Positions 9,201 through 17,400 of a stretch of DNA of 21,469 nucleotides are shown one piece after another. A model generated the notes under the pieces. The model did not search any database. It was given only the letters and a program-made list of their open reading frames with translations, and had not been told where the DNA came from. Each line of letters opens with the position of its first letter. The first letter of the stretch is position 1. The stretch lies in NCBI GenBank assembly GCA_001662425.1, contig BDDC01001193.1:9968-31436 (forward strand). The letters run 5' to 3'. The DNA is from Chlamydomonas sphaeroides (lineage: Eukaryota > Chlorophyta > Chlorophyceae > Chlamydomonadales > Chlamydomonadaceae). Made by a program: the position numbers and the translations under genes.

Positions 9201-11465
9201 CCGCCTCCCTGTGTCCGCACCCGCACCCGCCGCCAGCTCATGCGTGGTTACGGTGCGCCTCCTCGCCCGCCTGCGCCGCCCAGAGACCATGACGTACTTT
9301 TGGGCGCACATGGTGCACTTCGCCATGGCCAGCATGACGCCGCCGCCAGGTCAGACCCCGGGGGGAAGGATGCACGGGGGCCCGGCGAGCAGCTGGCTGC
9401 CAGCCACGGCTTTGGGGGAGGGGGCCAGGGGGTATTGCCAGCATCAAGTTCAGCATCACGGGGCCGCGTCGTACGGCTCCCTGCGTGCGCGCCCTGACTG
9501 CGATGGTTCAGGGCGCTGCCTAGCGGCCGGCAGCCGCAACTGGTGTTCATCACCTGAGCCCCCGCTCCCGCCCCAGCGTTGGCGTTGCAAAAAGGCAGGC
9601 TGACTACCGGCAGCTGCAGCTGACTGCCGCAGCCGCCAGCGCAACGCCGCAGGCCTCCGCAGCTGCCTCCGCGCGCTTGTCCTCACCTCGCATGCCCGCC
9701 CCCTCGCCCTCCGTGCCCGCCCTCCCCAGGCGCGGTGCCCAGCTTCAAGCTTTTCCTGCTGCTCAACCCGCAGCTGGCCAACGGGGGCCTCTTCCTGCAC
9801 TACTACACAAGGGCCACCATGCTGCAGGCGCGGGCTTGCGCACCGCACCCCGCACAACGTCATGGCTGATCCCAGCCGTGCTGTGGGTTTGGGCGGGCCC
9901 CCGGGCATATGGCGGCGGCGGCGGGACTGAGGATGGCGCCCGAGGAGCCGCGCGTGGTGCCGTGATGCATGGGCGCCCCAGCCGCAGCAAGCTGCCGTGG
10001 CCCGACCGGCGCCCCACCCCTCGAGCCCCTCCCTCCCGCCCCGCCCCGCCCGCCTCGCCCGTCCCTTCCGCCTGCCCGCAGTCGCCCGAGGCACGCGAGC
10101 ACGTGGTCCTGCCCGACAAGGTACGGACGCACGGCGCCACCTTGGCAGCGCGCTGCCGGCCTAGTCGCGGTACGCCAGGCAGTGCCGCGCGCCTGCGGTT
10201 GGTGACTACGCGCCGCCGTCGGCGGCAGCGCGCTACGAGCACGGGTCCGGAACCCGTACCGCGCGCCTGTCGTTGACGCCGTCGGGAGGCCGCCAGCGTG
10301 GTCTGTGCGCCGTAGAGCAAAGACGTACGCGTTGAAGCCGCGTCGCACGCCTGCGCCCCTGTGTCGCCTTGCAGCCGCCGCCGCGCGTTACATGTTTTGC
10401 GCCGCCGCCGCAGGCGCGGCGCCTTCCTGCCCCGGTCCTCAAGACGCCCGATTGCCCATGTGCCCATGCGGCAACTTGATGCGTGCTCTCCGCCGGTACT
10501 GGCCCGCAGCGGCCGCTGCCCAGCATCATCGGCGACGTGTCGGCCCCGCACGCGCCGCTGCAGCCTCCGCCCCCCGGCGGCGACGCGGAGCTGCCCGACG
10601 CGGCCTTCCTGGAGCGCTTCCTGGGCCGCGGCCTGGCGGGCTGGGGACACGAGCACCTGCTGCGGGCGCTGTACGCCTGCCTGCGCTTCCACGGCCGAAG
10701 GCGCGGCGGCAAGGTGGGTCGAGGTTGAGCCCTGCCGGGTCGCGGTTGCGGCATCGCTATGCGAGGCGGCTGCTGAACGGCGCCGCGCTGGGAGCCGCAT
10801 GGGTGCTTGATGCGGGCGCTCGCGTGCGTTGCGGCGGCGCCTTAGCATTGCGGTAGCCGCGCTGCCTGCCCCGTCCTCATGGCCCACGCCGTACCGGTAC
10901 ATGCCGTACAGGTGGCGCTGGACGGTCTACGCGCGCTCGAGGGCGAGGCGTACCACGAGAGCATCAATTACTGCTGGCTCACCCTCATGACCCACACGCT
11001 TGCCGGCGAGTTCGGCACCCGCATCCTGGCCGACCAGCCGTCGGCGACCGCCAGCGCACCAGAGGCCGCAGCGGAGGGCGCTGGGGCCGCGGGAGGCGAT
11101 ACGATGCCGGAGTGGCGGACGCTGCTTGGCTGCGGCAACTACACGGCCGTCAAGCTGCAGGTGCGATTGCGGGGTTGCGCTGGGGCAGCTGGCCGCGCGG
11201 TAGTGGAGCGGCACACAGCAGGTGGCACGCCAACGTGCGTCCCGCCAGCTCTGTGCCCGGCGCCTTCGGTGCCGCGGGCTTCATTTGCTCGATGGCTGTA
11301 GGCTGTGCAGGACTCATTGGGTGACGCTGTCGGCCGCCTCTGCAGGAACTGGTCGCAGACAAGAAGCAATACCTGCGCTACTGGACTCCTGCGCTCGTGT
11401 ACTCGGCCGCGGCCGCTAAGCAATTCGTGCCGCCGGACAAGCAGCCGCTGCCCACAACCGTGTGA
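6217..11465 (+). CDS. Divergent ARF-family GTPase fused to tandem WxH/YHE(T/S)/PDKxPLP domains
   Basis: Exons: 6217-6430, 6575-6633, 6829-6876, 7214-7291, 7849-7959, 8184-8396, 8727-8901, 9284-9349, 9730-9827, 10082-10120, 10510-10713, 10912-11160, 11346-11465 (TGA); 557 aa. Start context is good (ACAATGG). Residues about 11-183 align end to end with ARF: G1 GLDASGRTS (29-37), switch I VTTIPTIGFNVET (48-60), G3 W-D-V-GGCDKIRPLW (71-83), FFVDAHDTERMDE, G4 NKQD (131-134), C-terminal helix LDWIASAL (176-183). Changes from ARF: Ala2 instead of myristoylated Gly2, P-loop Lys to Arg35, catalytic Gln to Cys76, no TCAT/SAK-like G5 (LPAAL instead). Residues about 237-371 and 396-554 are two copies of one helical domain. 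Copy 1: WDHRTHLRLAWLYLSRHG (251-268), YHETMTYFW (298-306), PDKRPLP. Copy 2: WGHEHLLRALYACLRFHG (412-429), YHESINYCW, PDKQPLP. Domain function unknown. Intron 1 and perhaps intron 9 start with GC. Fusion is supported by unbroken phase across the LDWIASAL exon. Confidence 0.82.
6431..6574 (+). other. Probable GC-AG intron 1 of the ARF-fusion gene
   Basis: Exon 1 must end after TGG G so that the next exon (AC GTC GGC GGC) completes the Asp of the ARF motif WDVGG. At that exact point the sequence is G|GCAAGC, the usual form of GC-type donors, and the acceptor is CCCGCAG. No GT donor there keeps the conserved protein intact. Confidence 0.7.
7762..7830. repeat. 30-bp tandem repeat (2.3 copies) in intron
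   Basis: Two exact 30-bp units (7762-7791 and 7792-7821), starting CCCTCGGCATTGGCTGACTA, followed by a 9-base partial third unit. It ends 18 bases before the acceptor of exon 7849-7959, in the 557-bp intron 7292-7848, which otherwise holds nothing recognisable. Confidence 0.95.
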
Positions 11466-11546
11466 GCAGGGACGACTGCGGGGCCCAGGGCCGCTGAGGT
11501 GCCCGCACGGGCCAGCCTCTGAATTACGACGGGTGCGCCGACGTGT

Positions 11547-11551
11547 TGTAA
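11547..11551 (+). promoter_or_regulatory. TGTAA poly(A) signal of the ARF-fusion gene
   Basis: TGTAA, the standard chlorophyte polyadenylation signal, lies 82 bases after the TGA at 11463-11465. Cleavage would be expected some 10-20 bases later, near 11562-11570, giving a 3' UTR of about 100 nt. Confidence 0.65.
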
Positions 11552-11589
11552 GACCTTGGCGACTGACTCACTGATGAGAAGCCTTGTGG

Positions 11590-11594
11590 TTACA
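11590..11594 (-). promoter_or_regulatory. TGTAA poly(A) signal on the minus strand
   Basis: TTACA on the + strand reads TGTAA on the minus strand. It fits as the 3' end signal of the tentative minus-strand gene (stop at 12078), giving a 3' UTR of about 490 nt. Confidence 0.4.
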
Positions 11595-12077
11595 CAGCAA
11601 GATCGCGAGCCAACCTCGCTTGCAGCAGTAGCTGTTTTCTTCAAGAGAAAAGGCCTCGAGCCAACGAGAAACGCCCCCACACACACAACCATTACCGATG
11701 GTGTCCCCACCGAGCATACCGAAACCTGAAATGCTGCATCACGCAGCGCAATGCGTGCTGAATAATCACGTGTCTATGCGGTCTAGGATGGTCATAGAGG
11801 AAGAATGTCGGTGTGTCACGCCTGCTTGGACAGCAGGCCATGAATGCATGGCCTAGGTCTACATCAACTCCCGAATGATCACTGTTCGGCCGGCTTGGCC
11901 GTCTGGTCTGCCTAGAGACGTCTGTCATGCGAGGGTGGTTAGGAGCAGCGCTCCCCGGCATCACCGCATCAAGCGAAGGTTGGATGTCGAAGCGCTGGGA
12001 CCGGCCTGCCAGGACGCTGCACGGGTGCGTGAGGCAACAAGCCAGTGGGCGGCGACAGTGACAGGGAAGCAGACCGG
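11595..12077 (-). other. Probable 3' UTR of the tentative minus-strand gene
   Basis: About 480 bases without a convincing coding frame and with lower G+C than the flanking exons. It contains two small hairpins: TTTTCT/AGAAAA near 11633-11650, and GGCCATG-AATG-CATGGCC at 11836-11853. The open frames across it have no recognisable domain. Confidence 0.4.
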
Positions 12078-12664
12078 TCAGTGCATATGATAGCCGCCCG
12101 GGCCAAGAGCCCCAAGCCGTACGCTTGCTGGATGCGCCTCAGGCGTGTTCTCTTCGGTGGAGCGGGGGTCGAGCAAGTGTACAAGCCCGCTGCCCTTGCA
12201 AGCGCACGGCAAGCACCTACGTGCTGAAGATGTCGAGAAAAGCGACATGGGTCCTTTGACGGCTGCCGGCGCCTGGATAAGGCAACAGCGACCTCAGCCG
12301 GCACACATTCGCGCGTGCGGGGGGGTTGCTCGACAAAGTTATGCCTGCCCACCAGGGCTGCACCCCAACGACATTAGGTACCTGCACTGTTGACCTCGAG
12401 GACGAGGAGCCGCCGAGAAGAGCTGTACTTTGACCCGGCATGTCCTGCATTGACGAGCGCCGTCGTCGCCGCGGCTCAAGAAATCATTTGCTGCTGAGCT
12501 CATCGCACCTGAGCGTACGCGAGCGTAACGTCGCTGAACGGCGCACGCTGGGTCGTCGCCGCTCCCTTCTTGCCGAAAAGGGACCCGCCTGCGCTGCTGA
12601 CGCGTTGATTGCCAAGAAGCGGGTCAATGTTCTCTACATCCCAGTTGAGGGCGCGAGCGGCCAT
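12078..12664 (-). CDS. Tentative three-exon gene, 137-aa protein of unknown function
   Basis: Read on the minus strand: exon 1 12664-12509, exon 2 12444-12382, exon 3 12272-12078. The ATG at 12664 sits in an excellent context (GACCATGGCC). Splice sites are consensus (CAG|GTGCGA, TGCAG|GA, CAG|GTACCT, ATCCAG|GC), all in phase 0, and the model ends in TGA. The protein starts MAARALNWDVENIDPLL, contains KRAP-like basic/Ser stretches such as TTQRAPFSDVTLAYAQ and SSSSRSTVQ, and has CLPCACKGSG in exon 3. I do not recognise a family. The N-terminal 90 residues look like a disordered regulatory segment; the last 45 are less coding-like, so exon 3 may end earlier, for example at a GTAGGT donor after SSA. 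It converges on the ARF-fusion gene and diverges from the SNM1 gene. A decayed gene is possible. Confidence 0.4.
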
Positions 12665-14426
12665 GGTCAGCGTGTTCGGGATGCTTGATGTGAAGTCGGC
12701 TGGGAACGCTTGAGAGTAGCTGACTGGTTGTTTACTTGGAAGCTCCAACTGCCTACCTACCTAACGCTTGTATAGGAGCGAGAATCATGCATGCCCCCCC
12801 AAAGGGGGACTGTTCTGTCGGTTCCATAGTGGATTTCGCAGTTTGTCCCCATTATCGCCTCGCCTTCACGTTTGCGCCGGCTCTGTGTGCAAGAGATTCT
12901 CAATATCCTTTTTTAACCACGAGGCCGAGCCGCGGATTGTTGCCGTGTGCTCGAGCGCCGACTTGACACGCCACGCCGCGCAGGGCCTGGCGCAGGGTGC
13001 CGCACGGTGCCGCCAGGCCCACCGTGCTGCCTTGCGATTCGTTTTTTGGCCACCGCCCAACCCCACCCACCTCATTCGGCCTCACGTGCTGCTTCAGGGC
13101 TGCCTGCAGCGCACCAGCAGCAGGAATGGCTCAACCGCCAGTTAATGGGAACCCCCCGCCCCCCGACGCTTAATTGATGCAGCCAGGTGCAGCCGCATCC
13201 AGGCAGTCTGGCCGCATCCAATCCTAGGCAGCCCCAACCCCCAGTAAACTGCACGTGTCGAACGTTTCTAAATGGGCCCCTGCGTAAACCCCCAGCTTGG
13301 GGTACTCAAGCCACCCGTTTGCCACCGCTTGCCAGCAGCAGCTCGTCCTGCACGGACCCCTGGTACTGCACGGCGGGGGGGGGGCGGGTCAGCTCGGTGC
13401 TCGGCCCCACCGGCGGAGTGACGAATGGCCCTCACGGCTGATGGGCCCTTCCCTGAACCGGCAGCTCATGCCCTGGAATCGCCCGTTCTAGAACGCTGAC
13501 CCTGACCCGTGGACTGCGTCCGTTGCCGTCGCGCCCCCTGCGTCTAGACGCCACGTTCAGACACTGTCGCGACCGGGCTGCCGGGTCTGTGACACGTTAG
13601 CCTTCGGGGGTCCGCACTCCGGCCTCACACTCCCTTTCTGCCTGCCCTGTTGCCCTGCGGCCTGAGCTCGCTTCGCCCATGCTGACCAGTCTCGTGTCAT
13701 TTGTTTGGCTGCCCCCCTGCCCTCGGTTGTTCCGTCCTCCGCACAATGTCGTACACAGCGCTGTTATTGGGCGCAGTTGCAGGTGCCTTGTGTTCCGTTG
13801 TCCCTGCTCGTGCCCTCGCCCATACTCCTACTCGCTCCTACAGATACAGATGATACTACCGCCTACTTCCGCTGCTTACTTCCGCTGTCAACTTTTACCG
13901 CTGGCTAGGGAAAAGGGCCAGGTAGGCGCGCGGCGACATGCTGGTAACCATAACGGCCTGCGCTCCCCAACGCTGCATCGATGGCTTGAAGGCGGACTGA
14001 ACTCCTGGGACTAACCAAGCTGCCGCTTCGCTCTGTTCGCCCCCACGCCATTGGCCTTGCCGGGTTAGCAAATACAGTTTGCCTAGACGACCCCTTGCGC
14101 GTGCTGCTGCGGGGAGATGCTTATCAGCGCAACGCGCCCGCACTCCGTAGCGTGCAGTCGAGGCCTCACTGGCGCACCTGTTGTTCTTGCTTTCTAAAGT
14201 TGTGTTGTTGTGGCATTCGAGTTTGTGGACGCACGGACCAGAAATCCGGGCCGGGTCAGGGTCAGCCCGGGCCTGCCCGGGGGCAGCCCGAGTTGAAGCC
14301 GCACTGTGTTTCACTGAGCGCCTTACTTTCAAACATATCAAAGAAGGCTGCCACAGGCGCTCTTCATGTAGATACACGCAAGTGCAGGCTCTCGGTTGCG
14401 CAGCTGTTACCGAGCTGTCCTCGCAA
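12665..14426. other. 1.76-kb region between divergent genes, no confident gene
   Basis: This lies upstream of both the minus-strand gene and the SNM1 gene. Seen in it: a TATA-like TTGTATAG at 12769-12776 (about 105 bases upstream of the minus-strand ATG), a CCCCC-AAA-GGGGG type hairpin near 12793-12808, an imperfect GCCGCATCCA repeat near 13188-13232, a C/T-rich tract, a heat-shock-element-like TTCTAGAA at 13486-13493, and a short open frame at 13746-13853 (see findings). No tRNA, rRNA or transposon ends were recognised. Confidence 0.5.
13746..13853 (+). CDS. Doubtful 35-aa open frame resembling a signal peptide
   Basis: ATG (A at -3) to TGA encodes MSYTALLLGAVAGALCSVV followed by PARALAHTPTRSYRYR. 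That is a hydrophobic core, an ALA-type cleavage site and a basic tail. It is short, isolated and has no family match that I know, so chance is the default explanation; it could also be the first exon of an unseen gene. Confidence 0.12.
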   Translation: MSYTALLLGAVAGALCSVVPARALAHTPTRSYRYR

Positions 14427-17400
14427 ATGGATGAACTCAGCGACGACGATGATGATTTCCTGCCGGCGGCACCGACCCAACCAAGAAGAAAGCGTATCTC
14501 CGCGTCTCTGAATCAACCAGGAAAGCGGAGAGCCACCACTGGGAACGCAATGAGCGTGACGGGTGCGAGGACAGCACCAGCGGCTCCTGGCACCAGCATG
14601 CCAACACAAACTCCTGCTACAGCTGCAAAGAAGCCCGCGCCGCTCCGAGGCCACGGCGCGCACACCAACCTGGGGACGTCCTCGCTGACACCGCTCGCTC
14701 CGCGCGCGCTGGGCGCTGGCAACACGCTCAGCCTCGCGCGGGCAGCATCATGTGGTAGCACTGGCGCCATCACACGGGACTCCACAGGTTCGCGCGTGTC
14801 CGTGGTGGCTGAGGAGGCGTACGGTGCTTGGACCTTAAGCTTCATTCGCCGTGTGTTGTTGTCGTACCGCAGGCCTGGCAGCGCGGCGGCAGCAGCCACG
14901 CTTCAGCTGCACACCGGCACCGGCAATAGGACCGCCGGCGCCACACATTGCGCACAACGCGCACCAGCCTGCAGCTGCGCAGCCGGCCCTCGGACGTCCC
15001 GGCTCAGCGGCCCCGAACAGCCGCTTCCACGCCTCGCCCGCTCTGCGACAGCCCCAGTCCACGGCAGCGCAAGCCAGCCCGGAAGCCGCTCCTTCCGCAG
15101 TGCCACGCACCGCCTGGGCCCCGGCTGCCCCGGCCCCGCCGCTCAGCCGCGCCGCGACCACGAGCCTTGGCTCCACCGGGCCCTGCTGCGGCCGGTGCCC
15201 GATTTGCGGGTGCGAGCTAGCGGTCGTGTCGGACACGGCCAGGGGCCGGGAAGCGCACGTCAACGCCTGCCTCGACGCGGGCGCAGCCGCAGTCTCACCA
15301 GCGGTGGCATCGTCGGGCAGCACCGGCAGCGGCGGCGGTGGAGCGGGTGCGGCCGCGGCCCTCCGTCTCGGTCTGGCGTCAGCCCGCACGGCTGGCGCCC
15401 CGGCCAATGGCGCCGAGGACAGCGTTCACAGCGCAAGCGTTGATGTCCTCGACACCGATGATGACGAGGAGGAGGACGACGACGACGACATGGTCATGCT
15501 GGGCACGCAGCTGCCGCCTGCACGGGGCCCGCCGCCACAGCAGGTGGCAGCGGGCGCTGACGCGGAGGGGTCAGCGAAGGAGCCGGGGCCCCCACCGGGA
15601 GCGGAGCTGGAGGACGAGGAGTTGGCGCTCGAGGCGCTTGGCGCCCAGGTCACCTTGCCGGCCGAGCGGCCGGGCGCGGCGGGTGTGGGCGCTGGGCAGC
15701 GGGGTCGGTTGCTTGAGCCTTGGGCCGGGCCCGGGCCTGGAACTGGCCCCGGCTCCGGGCTTGGGTATGGCCGGCGGCTGTGGCTTGCGGGGGAGCCCGG
15801 AGAGAGGGGTTGGACCCACGGACCGCCAGCGGGCGCGCTGATGGAGCCGGGCGAGGATGGGCCGGCTCAGCTGCAGCAGCAGGAGCAGGAGCCTGAGGAG
15901 GAGGAGCTGGAGGAGCAGGAGGAGCTGGGGCAGCAGGAGGTGGAGGCGGAGGCGGGCGGCGACACGCCGGGGCGGGCCGACGTCCGCGAGGAGGATGAGG
16001 AGGATGCCGACTGCGAGGACCCCATCGCGCTGTGGTGAGGCCAGGCGCTGGCCCCTAGGGGTCCCTACCTGCGGCACAGCCCCGCCCCCGACCCCGACCC
16101 ACATGGACGACAACCGCCCAGGCCCCACAATGTGGGCTGCGGCGCAATGTCGAGCGCATGGGGCGCGCATATGCCTCTTGCTGCGGCTTGACATGCTGGT
16201 GGCCGCCGCCTGGCTGTGCTCCTACTCGCCGCTGCCGCTGCCCCGCGCCTTACCACGCCGCTTCCAGGCTGCGGCGCAGCGGGCTGCTGCGCTGGCTGCC
16301 GCGCTTCCGGGAGGGCGAGGTGGACGATGTGGTGGCGCCCGAGCTGAGCGACGAGGACCTGCAAGTGGGGCCCTGGCAGGGGAGGGGGGGCGTTGCTGTC
16401 TATGTGCACGCCAGCTGTCAGCGGCGTGCAACCGCCGTCGTTGCGGGACATGCACTGGCCTGTGATTGCCGCTGGCGTGAGGCGTGCAGGGGTGGCGTTG
16501 GGCAGGCCTGTGTTGGTGCGCGACCGCTGGGATGCACGTGTGACGCGCGCCACTCACCCGGCCCGGGCGCCGCAGGCTCTTGGCATCGACTGCCCGCAAG
16601 CGCGAGCCGCTATCCTGGCCGCCCTGCCCGACCTGGCCGCTGGAGAGGGCCACGGCGCCGGCGGCACAGGCCAGGCACAGGCCACGAAGCCGCCCCTGCC
16701 GCCCCAAGGAGCCGCAAGCATGGCCGCGGGGGTAGCAGCAGCGCAAGGCGGCGCTCCGGCCAGGGCCACCTGGACTGCACCTGCTGGCTCTGCGCCACCT
16801 CACCTGGCGGGATCTAGTGCCGCCGGTCGGCAGGGCTCGGCGGTGGCTGCGCTCGGCCCCGTGCTGCAGCCCAGGCCGGGGCCGGCGGCCGCGACGGCGC
16901 TGCAAGGCTCGGTCCTGGCGGCGGCGGCGCCGTCCGCTAGTGGCGGCGGCGCGGCGCCGTTCGCTGCCATGTTCCGGTCCAACCCGTCAGGCCCCATCCG
17001 GATCACGGGCTACCTGGCCAAGGAGGAGGGCGACCAGGCGGCCGCCGCCGCTGCCGCCGCCGGGCCGGCGCACAGGGGCAGCGGCGCCATGGGCATCGGC
17101 GGCGCATCGGCGGGCGGCAGGGGCGGCGGCGGCGCAGTCGTGGCAGGCGTCGGGGCTCGGCCGCCGGGCGGCGTGCTGCCACGGTGGGTGCCTGACTGGC
17201 ACACCATCCCCGGGACCAGGTGAGCGGCGAGCGTGTGGCCAGGGGTCGGGGTCGGGCGAACAGGGGCAGGCGGTCCTTGTTGTGCTCACCTGGCTGGGTC
17301 GCGGGACATGTAGGGCTTCCAGCAGCACCAGGAAGTGGCAGCTGTACGGTCGGTTGTTTGCGGCGTTCGAGTTCATAGCGCTCGGTGGCTTGGCGCCATC

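Noticed and set aside
10237..10254. Intronic hairpin ACGGGT-CCGGA-ACCCGT
   Set aside because: A six-base stem in G+C-rich intron sequence is expected by chance, and nothing nearby suggests a snoRNA or regulatory RNA.
11692..11964. 90-codon minus-strand frame downstream of the tentative gene
   Set aside because: No splice arrangement joins it convincingly to exon 3, and it looks like 3' UTR in composition.
13895..14377. 160-codon minus-strand frame upstream of SNM1
   Set aside because: No domain, no good start context and no splice partners; it lies in lower-G+C promoter sequence.
14181..14426. Upstream in-frame extension of the first SNM1 exon
   Set aside because: The frame is open but the upstream start is not ATG, and the segment lacks coding character. 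The ATG at 14427 has A at -3 and begins a typical acidic N-terminus.
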